This document shows, piece by piece, positions 22,567-36,745 of a DNA stretch of 64,000 bases. Made by a program: the position numbers and the translations under genes. How positions within the stretch are numbered: position 1 is the stretch's first letter; every line of letters begins with the position of its first letter. Source of the DNA: Rhabditoides inermis. Lineage: Eukaryota > Nematoda > Chromadorea > Rhabditida > Rhabditidae. Location: the NCBI GenBank assembly GCA_963966185.1, contig CAWZYM010000154.1:558001-622000 (forward strand), given 5' to 3'. The notes below the pieces were generated by a model. It was given only the letters and a program-made list of their open reading frames with translations, was not told the origin of the DNA and made no database searches.

Positions 22567-24133
22567 CGAAATGAGTTTGCAAATCTACGAAATCGGTAGA
22601 AAAGAGTTACGAAATGAGTTCGTAGTTCTACTAAATGAGTTCGTAGTTCTACGAAATGAGTTTGCAAATCTACGAAATGAGTTCGTAGATCTACGAAATG
22701 AGTTCGTAGTTCTACGAATTGAGTTCGTAGATCTACGAAACCAGTTCGTAGTTCTACGAAATGAGTTCGTAGATCTACGAAACGAGTTCATAGATCTACG
22801 AAATGAGTTCGTAGATCTACGAAATGAGTTCGTAGTTCAACGAATTGAGTTCGTAGATCTACGAAACGAGTTCGTAGTTCTACGAAATGAGTTCGTAGAT
22901 CTACAAAATGAGTTCGTAGTTCTACGAAAAGAGTTCGTAGTTCTACTAAATGAGTTCGTAGTTCTACGAAAAGAGTTCGTAGTTCTACTAAATGAGTTCG
23001 TAGTTCTACGAAATGAGTTTGCAAATCTACGAAATGAGTTCGTAGATCTACGAAATGAGTTCGTAGTTCTACGAATTGAGTTCGTAGATCTACGAAACCA
23101 GTTCGTAGTTCTACGAAATGAGTTCGTAGATCTACGAAACGAGTTCATAGATCTACGAAACGAGTTCATAGATCTACGAAATGAGCTCGTAGATCTACGA
23201 AATGAGTTCGTAGATCAACGAAATGAGTTCGTAGTTCAACGAATTGAGTTCGTAGATCTACGAAACGAGTTCGTAGTTCTACGAAATGAGTTCGTAGATC
23301 TACGAAACGAGTTCATAGATCTACGAAATGAGTTCATAGATCTACGAAATGAGTTCATAGATCCACGAAATGAGTTCATAGATCAACGAATTGAGTTCGT
23401 AGATCTACGAAATGAGCTCGTAGATCTACGAAGTTCGTAGTTCTGTGAAATGAGTTCGTAGATCTACGAAATGAATTCGTAGATCTACGAAATGAGTTCG
23501 TAGATCTACGAAACCAGTTCGTAGTTCTACGAAATGAGTTCGTAGATCTACGAAACGAGTTCATAGATCTACGAAATGAGCTCGTAGATCTACGAAATGA
23601 GTTCGTAGATCAACGAAATGAGTTCGTAGTTCAACGAATTGAGTTCGTAGATCTACGAAACGAGTTCGTAGTTCTACGAAATGAGTTCGTAGATCTACGA
23701 AACGAGTTCATAGATCTACGAAATGAGTTCATAGATCTACGAAATGAGTTCATAGATCAACGAAATGAGTTCGTAGATCTACGAAATGAGCTCGTAGATC
23801 TACGAAATGAGCTCGTAGATCTACGAAGTTCGTAGTTCTGTGAAATGAGTTCGTAGATCTACGAATTCATTTCTATTTTCTAATTCAGATCTACGAAATG
23901 AGTTCGTAGATCTACGAAATGAGCTCGTAGATTTACGAAATGAGTTCGTAGACCAACGAAATGAGTTTGCCAATCTACGAAATGAGTTCATAGATCTACG
24001 AAATGAGCTCGTAGATCTACGAAATGAGTTCGAAACTCGTTTCGTAGAATTGAGTTCGTAGATCTACGAAACGAGTTCGTAGTTCTACGAAATGACTTCG
24101 TAGATCTACAAAACGAGTTCATAGATCAACGAA
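22567..24133 (+). repeat. 1.5-kb satellite duplication, unit 2
   Basis: This is a copy of 20878-22360, offset 1689 bp at the left and 1773 bp at the right. The 84-bp difference equals four extra monomers, gained near 22.9-23.0 kb where a GAAAAGAG dimer is itself repeated. It ends at a break in register (GAAATGA|ATCTACG) where the second copy of the large duplication starts. Confidence 0.85.
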
Positions 24134-27100
24134 ATGAATCTACGAAACGAGTTCGTAGTTCTACGAAATGAGTTCGTAGTTCTACGAAATGAGTTCGCAG
24201 ATCTACGAAACGAGTTCATAGATCTACGAAATGAGTTCATAGATCTACGAAATGAGTTCATAGATCCACGAAATGAGTTCATAGATCAACGAAATGAGTT
24301 CGTAGATCTACGAAATGAGCTCGTAGGTCTACGAAGTTCGTAGTTCTGTGAAATGAGTTCGTAGATCTACGAAATGAATTCGTAGATCTACGAAATGAGT
24401 TCGTAGATCTACGAAATGAGCTCGTAAATCTACGAAATGAGTTCGTAGACCAACGAAATGAGTTTGCCAATCTACGAAATGAGTTCATAGATCTACGAAA
24501 TGAGCTCGTAGATCTACGCAATGAGTTCGTAGTTCTACGAAATGAGCTCGTAGATCTACGAAATGAGTTCGTAATTCTACGAAATGAGTTCGTAGTTCTA
24601 CGAAATGAGTTCGTAGATCTACGAAATGAGTTCGTAGTTCTACGAATTGAGTTCGTAGATCTACGAAACGAGTTCGTAGTTCTACGAAATGACTTCGTAG
24701 ATCTACAAAACGAGTTCATAGATCAACGAATTGAGTTTGCAAATCTACGAAATGAGTTCATAGATCTACGAAATGAGCTCGTAGATCTACGAAATGAGCT
24801 CGTAGATCTACGAAATGCATTCGTAGTTCTACGAAATGAGCTCGTAGATCTACGAAATGAGTTCGTAGTTCTACGATATGAGTTCGTAGATCTACGAAAT
24901 GAGTTTGCAAATCTACGAAATGAGTTCGTAGATCTACGAAATGAGTTCGTAGTTCTACGAATTGAGTTCGTAGATCTACGAAACGAGTTCGTAGTTTTAC
25001 GAAATGAGTTCGTAGATCTACGAAACAAGTTCATAGATCAACGAAATGAGTTTGCAAATCTACGAAATGAGTTCATAGATCTACGAAATGAGCTCGTAGA
25101 TCTACGAAATGAGCTCGTAGATTTACGAATTGAGTTCGTAGTTTTACGAAATGAGTTCGTAGTTCTACTAAATAAGTTCGTAGCTCTACGAAATGAGTTT
25201 GCAAATCTACGAAATGAGTTCGTAGATCTACGAAATGAGTTCGTAGTTCTACGAAATGAGTTTGCAAATCTACGAAATGAGTTCGTAGATCTACGAAATG
25301 AGTTCGTAGTTCTACGAATTGAGTTTGTAGATCTACGAAACGAGTTCGTAGTTTTACGAAATGAGTTCGTAGATCTACGAAACAAGTTCATAGATCAACG
25401 AAATGAGTTTGCAAATCTACGAAATGAGTTCATAGATCTACGAAATGAGCTCGTAGATCTACGAAATGAGCTCGTAGATCTACGAAATGCATTCGTAGTT
25501 CTACGAAATGAGCTCGTAGATCTACGAAATGAGTTCATAGATCTACGAAATGAGTTCATAGATCTACGAAATGAGTTCATAGATCTACGAAATAAGTTCA
25601 AAGATCTACAAAATGAGTTCGTAGATCTACGAAATGAGTTCGTAGATCTACGAAATGAGCTCGTAGATCTACAAAATGAGTTCGTAGTTCTACGAAATGA
25701 GTTCGTAGTTCTACTAAATGAGTTCGTAGTTCTACGAAATTAGTTCGTAGATCTACGAAATGAGCTCGTAGATCTACGAAATGAGTTCGTTGATCAACGA
25801 AATGAGTTTGCAAATCTACGAAATGAGTTCATAGATCTACGAAATGAGCTCGTAGATCTACGAAGTGAGTTCGTAGTTCTACGAAATGAGCTCGTAGATC
25901 TACGAAATGAGTTCGTAATTCTACGAAATGAGTTCGTAGTTCTACGAAATGAGTTCGTAGATCTACGAAATGAGTTCGTAGTTCTACGAATTGAGTTCGT
26001 AGATCTGCGAAACGAGTTCGTAGTTCTACGAAATGACTTCGTAGATCTACGAAACGAGTTCATAGATCAACGAAATGAGTTTGCAAATCTACGAAATGAG
26101 TTCGTAGATCTACGAAATGAGTTCGTAGTTCTACGAATTGAGTTCGTAAATCTACGAAACGAGTTCGTAGTTCTACAAAATGAGTTCGTAGATCTACGAA
26201 ACGAGTTCATAGATCTACGAAATGAGTTCGTAGTTCTACGAATGAGTTTGCGAATCTACGAAATGAGTTCGTAGATCTACGAAATGAGTTCGTAGTTCTA
26301 CGAATTGAGTTCGTAGATCTACGAAACAAGTTCGTAGTTCTACGAAATGAGTTCGCAGATCTACGAAACGAGTTCATAGATCTACGAAATGAGCTCGTAG
26401 ATCTACGAAATGAGTTCATAGATCTACGAAATGAGTTCATAGATCTACGAAATGAGTTCATAGATCTACGAAATGAGTTCAAAGATCTACAAAATGAGTT
26501 CGTAGATCTACGAAATGAGTTCGTAGATCTACGAAATGAGCTCGTAGATCTACAAAATGAGTTCGTAGTTCTACGAAATGAGTTCGTAGTTCTACTAAAT
26601 GAGTTCGTAGTTCTACGAAATGAGTTCGTAGATCTACGAAATGAGCTCGTAGATCTACGAAATGAGTTCGTTGATCAACGAAATGAGTTTGCAAATCTAC
26701 GAAATGAGTTCATAGATCTACGAAATGAGCTCGTAGATCTACGAAGTGAGTTCGTAGTTCTACGAAATGAGTTCATAGATCTACGAAATGAGCTCGTAGA
26801 TCTACGAAATGAGTTCATAGATCTACGAAATGAGTTCGTAGATCTACGAAATGAGCTCGTAGATCTACAAAATGAGTTCGTAGTTCTACGAAATGAGTTC
26901 GTAGTTCTACTAAATGAGTTCGTAGTTCTACGAAATGAGTTCGTAGATCTACGAAATGAGCTCGTAGATCTACGAAATGAGTTCGTAGTTCTACGAATTG
27001 AGTTCGTAGATCTACGAAACAAGTTCGTAGTTCTACGAAATGAGTTCGCAGATCTACGAAACGAGTTCATAGATCTACGAAATGAGCTCGTAGATCTACG

Positions 27101-28159
27101 AAATGAGCTCGTAGATCTACGAAATGCATTCGTAGTTCTACGAAATGAGCTCGTAGATCTACGAAATGAGTTCATAGATCTACGAAATGAGTTCATAGAT
27201 CTACGAAATGAGTTCATAGATCTACGAAATGAGTTCAAAGATCTACAAAATGAGTTCGTAGATCTACGAAATGAGTTCGTAGATCTACGAAATGAGCTCG
27301 TAGATCTACGAAATGAGTTCGTTGATCAACGAAATGAGTTTGCAAATCTACGAAATGAGCTCGTAGATCTACGAAATGAGTTCGTTGATCAACGAAATGA
27401 GTTTGCAAATCTACGAAATGAGTTCATAGATCTACGAAATGAGCTCGTAGATCTACGAAGTGAGTTCGTAGTTCTACGAAATGAGCTCGTAGATCTACGA
27501 AATGAGTTCATAGATCTACGAAATGAGTTCATAGATCTACGAAATAAGTTCAAAGATCTACAAAATGAGTTCGTTGATCTACGAAATGAGTTCGTAGATC
27601 TACGAAATGAGCTCGTAGATCTACAAAATGAGTTCGTAGTTCTACGAAATGAGTTCGTAGTTCTACTAAATGAGTTCGTAGTTCTACGAAATTAGTTCGT
27701 AGATCTACGAAATGAGCTCGTAGATCTACGAAATGAGTTCGTTGATCAACGAAATGAGTTTGCAAATCTACGAAATGAGTTCATAGATCTACGAAATGAG
27801 CTCGTAGATCTACGAAGTGAGTTCGTAGTTCTACGAAATGAGCTCGTAGATCTACGAAATGAGTTCGTAATTCTACGAAATGAGTTCGTAGTTCTACGAA
27901 ATGAGTTCGTAGATCTACGAAATGAGTTCGTAGTTCTACGAATTGAGTTCGTAGATCTGCGAAACGAGTTCGTAGTTCTACGAAATGACTTCGTAGATCT
28001 ACGAAACGAGTTCATAGATCAACGAAATGAGTTTGCAAATCTACGAAATGAGTTCGTAGATCTACGAAATGAGTTCGTAGTTCTACGAATTGAGTTCGTA
28101 AATCTACGAAACGAGTTCGTAGTTCTACAAAATGAGTTCGTAGATCTACGAAACGAGTT

Positions 28160-28641
28160 CATAGATCTACGAAATGAGTTCGTAGTTCTACGAATGAGTT
28201 TGCGAATCTACGAAATGAGTTCGTAGATCTACGAAATGAGTTCGTAGTTCTACGAATTGAGTTCGTAGATCTACGAAACAAGTTCGTAGTTCTACGAAAT
28301 GAGTTCGCAGATCTACGAAACGAGTTCATAGATCTACGAAATGAGCTCGTAGATCTACGAAATGAGTTCATAGATCTACGAAATGAGTTCATAGATCTAC
28401 GAAATGAGTTCATAGATCTACGAAATGAGTTCAAAGATCTACAAAATGAGTTCGTAGATCTACGAAATGAGTTCGTAGATCTACGAAATGAGCTCGTAGA
28501 TCTACAAAATGAGTTCGTAGTTCTACGAAATGAGTTCGTAGTTCTACTAAATGAGTTCGTAGTTCTACGAAATGAGTTCGTAGATCTACGAAACGAGTTC
28601 GTAGTTCTACAAAATGAGTTCGTAGATCTACGAAACGAGTT
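28160..28641 (+). repeat. 482-bp tandem duplication in copy 2
   Basis: The one-base-short CGAATGAG marker at 28191 recurs at 28673. The offset of 482 bp is 23 monomers minus the one missing base, so the exchange was in register. Confidence 0.82.
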
Positions 28642-30508
28642 CATAGATCTACGAAATGAGTTCGTAGTTCTACGAATGAGTTTGCGAATCTACGAAATGA
28701 GTTCGTAGATCTACGAAATGAGTTCGTAGTTCTACGAATTGAGTTCGTAGATCTACGAAACAAGTTCGTAGTTCTACGAAATGAGTTCGCAGATCTACGA
28801 AACGAGTTCATAGATCTACGAAATGAGCTCGTAGATCTACGAAATGAGTTCATAGATCTACGAAATGAGTTCATAGATCTACGAAATGAGTTCATAGATC
28901 TACGAAATGAGTTCAAAGATCTACAAAATGAGTTCGTAGATCTACGAAATGAGTTCGTAGATCTACGAAATGAGCTCGTAGATCTACAAAATGAGTTCGT
29001 AGTTCTACGAAATGAGTTCGTAGTTCTACTAAATGAGTTCGTAGTTCTACGAAATGAGTTCGTAGATCTACGAAATGAGCTCGTAGATCTACGAAATGAG
29101 TTCGTTGATCAACGAAATGAGTTTGCAAATCTACGAAATGAGTTCATAGATCTACGAAATGAGCTCGTAGATCTACGAAGTGAGTTCGTAGTTCTACGAA
29201 ATGAGTTCATAGATCTACGAAATGAGCTCGTAGATCTACGAAATGAGTTCATAGATCTACGAAATGAGTTCGTAGATCTACGAAATGAGCTCGTAGATCT
29301 ACAAAATGAGTTCGTAGTTCTACGAAATGAGTTCGTAGTTCTACTAAATGAGTTCGTAGTTCTACGAAATGAGTTCGTAGATCTACGAAATGAGCTCGTA
29401 GATCTACGAAATGAGTTCGTAGTTCTACGAATTGAGTTCGTAGATCTACGAAACAAGTTCGTAGTTCTACGAAATGAGTTCGCAGATCTACGAAACGAGT
29501 TCATAGATCTACGAAATGAGCTCGTAGATCTACGAAATGAGCTCGTAGATCTACGAAATGCATTCGTAGTTCTACGAAATGAGCTCGTAGATCTACGAAA
29601 TGAGTTCATAGATCTACGAAATGAGTTCATAGATCTACGAAATGAGTTCATAGATCTACGAAATGAGTTCAAAGATCTACAAAATGAGTTCGTAGATCTA
29701 CGAAATGAGTTCGTAGATCTACGAAATGAGCTCGTAGATCTACAAAATGAGTTCGTAGTTCTACGAAATGAGTTCGTAGTTCTACTAAATGAGTTCGTAG
29801 TTCTACGAAATGAGTTCGTAGATCTACGAAATGAGCTCGTAGATCTACGAAATGAGTTCGTTGATCAACGAAATGAGTTTGCAAATCTACGAAATGAGTT
29901 CATAGATCTACGAAATGAGCTCGTAGATCTACGAAGTGAGTTCGTAGTTCTACGAAATGAGCTCGTAGATCTACGAAATGAGTTCGTAATTCTACGAAAA
30001 GAGTTCGTAGTTCTACGAAATGAGTTCGTAGATCTACGAAATGAGTTCGTAGTTCTACGAATTGAGTTCGTAGATCTACGAAACGAGTTCGTAGTTCTAC
30101 GAAATGACTTCGTAGATCTACGAAACGAGTTCATAGATCAACGAAATGAGTTTGCAAATCTACGAAATGAGTTCGTAGATCTACGAAATGAGTTCGTAGT
30201 TCTACGAATTGAGTTCGTAAATCTACGAAACGAGTTCGTAGTTCTACAAAATGAGTTCGTAGATCTACGAAACGAGTTCATAGATCTACGAAATGAGTTC
30301 GTAGTTCTACGAATGAGTTTGCGAATCTACGAAATGAGTTCGTAGATCTACGAAATGAGTTCGTAGTTCTACGAATTGAGTTCGTAGATCTACGAAACGA
30401 GTTCGTAGTTCTACGAAATGAGTTCGCAGATCTACGAAACGAGTTCATATATCTACGAAATGAGTTCATAGATCTACGAAATGAGTTCATAGATCTATTC
30501 ATAGATCT

Positions 30509-31900
30509 GAGAGTCTATCCTGTGTTGTCCTGAGTTTGTCCTGAGAGTTTATCCTGAGAGTTTATCCTGAGAGTTTATCCTGAGAGTTTTTTTTCTGAAA
30601 GTTTATCATGATACTCTATCCTGAGAGTCTATCCTGTGTTGTCCTGTGTTTGTCCTGAGAGTTTATTCTGAGAGTTATTCCTGAGTTGTCCTGAGACTTT
30701 ATCCTGAGAGTTTCTCCTGAGAGTTTATCCTGAGACTTTATCCTGAGACTTTATCTCAAGAGTTTTGCCTGAGAGCTTATCCTGAGAGTTTATCCTGAGA
30801 GTCTATCCTGAGAGTTATTCCTGCGTTGTCCTGAGACTTTATCCTGAGAGTTTATCCGGAGACTTTATCCTGAGAGTCTATCCTGAGAGTTTATCCTGAG
30901 AGTCTATCATGTGTTTTCCTGAGTTTGTCCTGAGAGTCTATCCTGTGTTGTCCTGTGTTTGTCCTGAGAGTTTATCCTGAGAGTTATTCCTGGGTTGTCC
31001 TGAGACTTTATCCTGTGAGTTTATCCTGAGAGTTTATCCTGAGAGTTTATCCTGAGAGTTTATCCTGAGAGTTTGTCGTGAGACTTTATCTTAAGAGTTT
31101 TGCCTGAGAGTTTATCCGGAGACTTTATCTTGAGAGTCTATCCTGAGAGTTTATCCTGAGAGTCTAGCCTGTGTTGTCCTGAGTTTGTCCTGAGAGTTTA
31201 TCCTGAGAGTTTATCCTGAGAGTTTTTTTCTGAAAGTTTATCCTGATACTCTATCCTGAAAGTCTATCTTGTGTTGTCCTGTGTTTGTCCTGAGAGTTTA
31301 TCCTGAGAGTTATTCCTGGGTTGTCCTGAGACTTCATCCTGAGAGTTTATCCTGAGAGTTTATCCTAATCTACACATTTTACACAATAGTTTTAGAATCT
31401 ACACATTCTACACATTTGTTTTAGAATCTACACAATCTACACAATTGTTTTAGAATCTACACAATCTACACAATTGTTTTAAAATCTACACATTTTACAC
31501 AATTGTTTAGGAATCTACACATTCTACACATTTGTTTAAGAATCTTTACAATCTACACAATTGTTTAGGAATCTACACATTCTACACAATTGTTTTAGAA
31601 TCTACACATTCTACACAATTGTTTAAGATGCTACACATTCTACACAATTGTTTAAGAATCTACACACTCTACACAACTGTTTAAGAATTTACACATTCTA
31701 CACAATTGTTTTAGATTCTACACAATCTGCACAACTGTTTTAGAATCTACACATTCTACACAATTGTTTAGAATCTACACATTCTACACAACTGTTTAGG
31801 AATCTACACATTCTACACAATTGTTTTAGAATCTACACATTTTACACAATTGTTTAAGAATATACACATTCTACACAAATGAGAGTTTATCCTGAGAGTT
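30509..31900 (+). repeat. Composite minisatellite island 2
   Basis: 13-bp block 30509-31366 (858 bp), 29-bp block 31367-31880 (514 bp), 13-bp return 31881-31900. It matches island 1 nearly base for base; its T-run is one base longer, which accounts for the length difference in the 13-bp block. Confidence 0.95.
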
Positions 31901-34900
31901 AAACCAGTTCGTAGTTCTACGAAATGAGTTCGTAGATCTACGAAACGAGTTCATAGATCTACGAAATGAGTTCGTAGATCTACGAAATGAGTTCGTAGTT
32001 CAACGAATTGAGTTCGTAGATCTACGAAACGAGTTCGTAGTTCTACGAAATGAGTTCGTAGATCTACGAAACGAGTTCATAGATCTACGAAATGAGTTCG
32101 TAGTTCTACGAAATGAGTTCGTAGTTCTACTAAATGAGTTCGTAGTTCTACGAAATGAGTTTGCAAATCTACGAAATGAGTTCGTAAATCTACGAAATGA
32201 GTTCGTAGTTCTACGAATTGAGTTCGTAGATCTACGAAACCAGTTCGTAGTTCTACGAAATGAGTTCGTAGATCTACGAAACGAGTTCATAGATCTACGA
32301 AATGAGCTCGTAGATCTACGAATTGAGTTCGTAAATCAACGAAATGAGTTTGCAAATCTACGAAATGAGCTCGTAGATCTACAAAATGAGTTCGTAGTTC
32401 TACGAAATGAGTTCGTAGTTCTACTAAATGAGTTCGTAGTTCTACGAAATGAGTTTGCAAATCTACGAAATGAGTTCGTAGATCTACGAAATGAGTTCGT
32501 AGTTCTACGAATTGAGTTCGTAGATCTACGAAACCAGTTCGTAGTTCTACGAAATGAGTTCGTAGATCTACGAAACGAGTTCATAGATCTACGAAATGAG
32601 TTCGTAGATCTACGAAACGAGTTCGTAGATCTATGAACTCATTTCGTAGATCTATGAACTCGTTTCGTAGATCTACGAACTCATTTCGTAGAACTACGAA
32701 CTCGTTTCGTAGATCTACGAACTCAATTCGTTGAACTACGAACTCATTTCGTTGATCTACGAACTCATTTCGTAGATCTACGAGCTTATTTCGTAGATCT
32801 ATGAACTAGTTTCGTAGGTCTACGAACTCATTTCGTAGAACTACGAACTGGTTTCGTAGATCTACGAACTCATTTCGTAGATCTATGAACTCATTTCGTA
32901 GATTTGCAAACTCATTTCGTTGATCTATGAACTTGTTTCGTAGATCTACGAACTCATTTCGTAAAACTACGAACTCGTTTCGTAGATCTACGAACTCAAT
33001 TCGTAGATCTACGAAACCAGTTCGTAGTTCTACGAAATGAGTTCGTAGATCTACGAAACGAGTTCATAGATCTACGAAATAAGCTCGTAGATCTACGAAA
33101 TGAGTTCGTAGATCAACGAAATGAGTTCGTAGTTCAACGAATTAAGTTCGTAGATCTACGAAACGAGTTCGTAATTCTACGAAATGAGTTCGTAGATCTA
33201 CGAAACGAGTTCATAGATCTACGAAATGAGTTCATAGATCTACGAAATGAGTTCATAGATCCACGAAATGAGTTCATAGATCAACGAAATGAGTTCGTAG
33301 ATCTACGAAATGAGCTCGTAGATCTACGAAGTTCGTAGTTCTGTGAAATGAGTTCGTAGATCTACGAAATGAATTCGTAGATCTACGAAATGAGTTCGTA
33401 GATCTACGAAATGAGCTCGTAGATCTACGAAATGAGTTCGTAGACCAACGAAATGAGTTTGCCAATCTACGAAATGAGTTCATAGATCTACGAAATGAGC
33501 TCGTAGATCTACGAAATGAGTTTGTAGTTCTACGAAATGAGCTCGTAGATCTACGAAATGAGTTCGTAATTCTACGAAATGAGTTCGTAGATCTACGAAA
33601 TGAGTTCGTAGTTCTACGAATTGAGTTCGTAGATCTACGAAACGAGTTCGTAGTTCTACGAAATGACTTCGTAGATCTACAAAACGAGTTCATAGATCAA
33701 CGAAATGAGTTTGCAAATCTACGAAATGAGCTCGTAGATCTACGAAATGCATTCGTAGTTCTACGAAATGAGCTCGTAGATCTACGAAATGAGTTCGTAG
33801 TTCTACGATATGAGTTCGTAGATCTACGAAATGAGTTTGCAAATCTACGAAATGAATTCGTAGATCTACGAAATGAGTTCGTAATTCTACGAATTGAGTT
33901 CGTAGATCTACGAAATGAGTTCGTAGTTTTACGAAATGAGTTCGTAGATCTACGAAACAAGTTCATAGATCAACGAAATGAGTTCGTAGTTTTACGAAAT
34001 GAGTTCGTAGTTCTACTAAATGAGTTCGTAGCTCTACGAAATGAGTTTGCAAATCTACGAAATGAGTTCGTAGATCTACGAAATGAGTTCGTAGTTCTAC
34101 GAAATGAGTTTGCAAATCTACGAAATGAGTTCGTAGATCTACGAAATGAGTTCGTAGTTCTACGAATTGAGTTCGTAGATCTACGAAACGAGTTCGTAGT
34201 TTTACGAAATGAGTTCGTAGATCTACGAAACAAGTTCATAGATCAACGAAATGAGTTTGCAAATCTACGAAATGAGTTCATAGATCTACGAAATGAGCTC
34301 GTATATCTACGAAATGAGCTCGTAGATCTACGAAATGCATTCGTAGTTCTACGAAATGAGCTCGTAGATCTACGAAATGAGTTCATAGATCTACGAAATG
34401 AGTTCATAGATCTACGAAATGAGTTCATAGATCTACGAAATGAGTTCAAAGATCTACAAAATGAGTTCGTAGATCTACGAAATGAGTTCGTAGATCTACG
34501 AAATGAGCTCGTAGATCTACAAAATGAGTTCGTAATTCTACGAAATGAGTTCGTAGTTCTACTAAATGAGTTCGTAGTTCTACGAAATGAGTTCGTAGAT
34601 CTACGAAATGAGCTCGTAGATCTACGAAATGAGTTCGTAGATCAACGAAATGAGTTTGTAAATCTACGAAATGAGTTCATAGATCTACGAAATGAGCTCG
34701 TAGATCTACGAAGTGAGTTCGTAGTTCTACGAAATGAGCTCGTAGATCTACGAAATGAGTTCGTAATTCTACGAAATGAGTTCGTAGTTCTACGAAATGA
34801 GTTCGTAGATCTACGAAATGAGTTCGTAGTTCTACGAATTGAGTTCGTAGATCTACGAAACGAGTTCGTAGTTCTACGAAATGACTTCGTAGATCTACGA

Positions 34901-35285
34901 AACGAGTTCATAGATCAACGAAATGAGTTTGCAAATCTACGAAATGAGTTCGTAGATCTACGAAATGAGTTCGTAGTTCTACGAATTGAGTTCGTAAATC
35001 TACGAAACGAGTTCGTAGTTCTACAAAATGAGTTCGTAGATCTACGAAACGAGTTCATAGATCTACGAAATGAGTTCGTAGTTCCACGAATGAGTTTGCG
35101 AATCTACGAAATGAGTTCGTAGATCTACGAAATGAGTTCGTAGTTCTACGAATTGAGTTCGTAGATCTACGAAACGAGTTCGTAGTTCTACGAAATGAGT
35201 TCGTAGATCTACGAAACGAGTTCATATATCTACGAAATGAGTTCATAGATCTACGAAATGAGTTCATAGATCTATTCATAGATCT
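31901..35285 (+). repeat. 21-bp palindromic satellite between islands 2 and 3
   Basis: 3,385 bp including the second inverted block and a CTGTG marker monomer near 33328. From here rightward the TTGATCAA-centred monomer is replaced by its asymmetric relative (34634-34649). Confidence 0.96.
32630..33007 (-). repeat. Inverted satellite block, copy 2
   Basis: 378 bp, exactly 18 monomers, bounded on both sides by AGATCT dyad centres. It lacks the first part and the GTGGATC join seen in the 404-bp copies at 19420 and 37771. Confidence 0.9.
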
Positions 35286-36745
35286 GAGAGTCTATCCTGT
35301 GTTGTCCTGAGTTTGTCCTGAGAGTTTATCCTGAGAGTTTATCTTGAGAGTTTATCCTGAGAGTTTTTTTCTGAAAGTTTATCATGATACTCTATCCTGA
35401 GAGTCTATCCTGTGTTGTCCTGAGTTGTCCTGAGACTTTATCCTGAGAGTTTCTCCTGAGAGTTTATCCTGAGACTTTAGCTTAAGAGTTTTGCCTGAGA
35501 GTTTATCCTGAGAGTTTATCCTGAGACTTTATCTCAAGAGTTTTGCCTGAGAGCTTATCCTGAGAGTTTATCCTGAGAGTCTATCCTGAGAGTTTTTCCT
35601 GAGAGTCTATCCTGAGAGTTATTCCTGCGTTGTCCTGAGACTTTATCTTGAGAGTTTATCCGGAGACTTTATCCTGAGAGTCTATCCTGATAGTTTATCC
35701 TGAGAGTCTATCATGTGTTTTCCTGAGTTTGTCCTGAGAGTCTATCCTGTGTTGTCCTGTGTTTGTCCTGAGAGTTTGTCCTGAGAGTTATTCCTGGGTT
35801 GTCCTGAGACTTTATCCTGTGAGTTTATCCTGAGAGTTTATCCTGAGAGTTTATCCTGAGAGTTTATCCTGAGAGTTTATCCTGAGAGTTTGTCCTGAGA
35901 CTTTATCTTAAGAGTTTTGCCTGAGAGTTTATCCGGAGACTTTATCTTGAGAGTCTATCCTGAGAGTTTATCCTGAGAGTCTAGCCTGTGTTGTCCTGAG
36001 TTTGTCCTGAGAGTTTATCCTGAGAGTTTATCCTGAGAGTTTTTTCTGAAAGTTTATCCTGATACTCTATCCTGAAAGTCTATCTTGTGTTGTCCTGTGT
36101 TTGTCCTGAGAGTTTATCCTGAGAGTTATTCCTGGGTTGTCCTGAGACTTTATTCTGAGAGTTTATCCTGAGAGTTTATCCTAATCTACACATTCTACAC
36201 AATAGTTTTAGAATCTACACATTCTACACAATAGTTTTAGAATCTACACATTCTACACATTTGTTTTAGAATCTACACAATCTACACAATTGTTTTAGAA
36301 TCTACACAATCTACACAATTGTTTTAAAATCTACACATTTTACACAATTGTTTAAGAATCTACACATTCTACACATTTGTTTAAGAATCTTTACAATCTA
36401 CACAATTGTTTAGGAATCTACACATTCTACACAATTGTTTTAGAATCTACACATTCTACACAATTGTTTAAGATGCTACACATTCTACACAATTGTTTAA
36501 GAATCTACACACTCTACACAACTGTTTAAGAATTTACACATTCTACACAATTGTTTTAGATTCTACAAAATCTGCACAACTGTTTTAGAATCTACACATT
36601 CTACACAATTGTTTAGAATCTACACATTCTACACAACTGTTTCGGAATCTACACATTCTACACAATTGTTTTAGAATCTACACATTTTACACAATTGTTT
36701 AAGAATATACACATTCTACACAAATAAGAGTTTATCCTGAGAGTT
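35286..36745 (+). repeat. Composite minisatellite island 3
   Basis: 13-bp block 35286-36182 (897 bp), 29-bp block 36183-36725 (543 bp), return 36726-36745 with ATAAGAG in place of ATGAGAG. The 29-bp block has exactly one more unit than islands 1, 2 and 4, a repeated ACAATAGTTTTAG unit at its start. Confidence 0.95.

Larger units (their letters stand above)
18458..30508 (+). repeat. 21-bp palindromic satellite between islands 1 and 2
   Basis: About 12 kb, the longest uninterrupted satellite stretch here. It holds an inverted block (19420-19823) and an inverted copy of the 7.47-8.46 kb region (19917-20900). It also holds a 1.5-kb near-tandem duplication with two foreign markers, and from 24130 the second copy of the large duplication. 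Confidence 0.96.
24130..32629 (+). repeat. Large duplication, copy 2
   Basis: Repeats 10288-19410, including composite island 2. It has a 482-bp tandem duplication of its own (28160-28641 repeated to about 29123), lacks the 840-bp duplication, and lacks the satellite corresponding to about 19190-19420. Confidence 0.88.
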
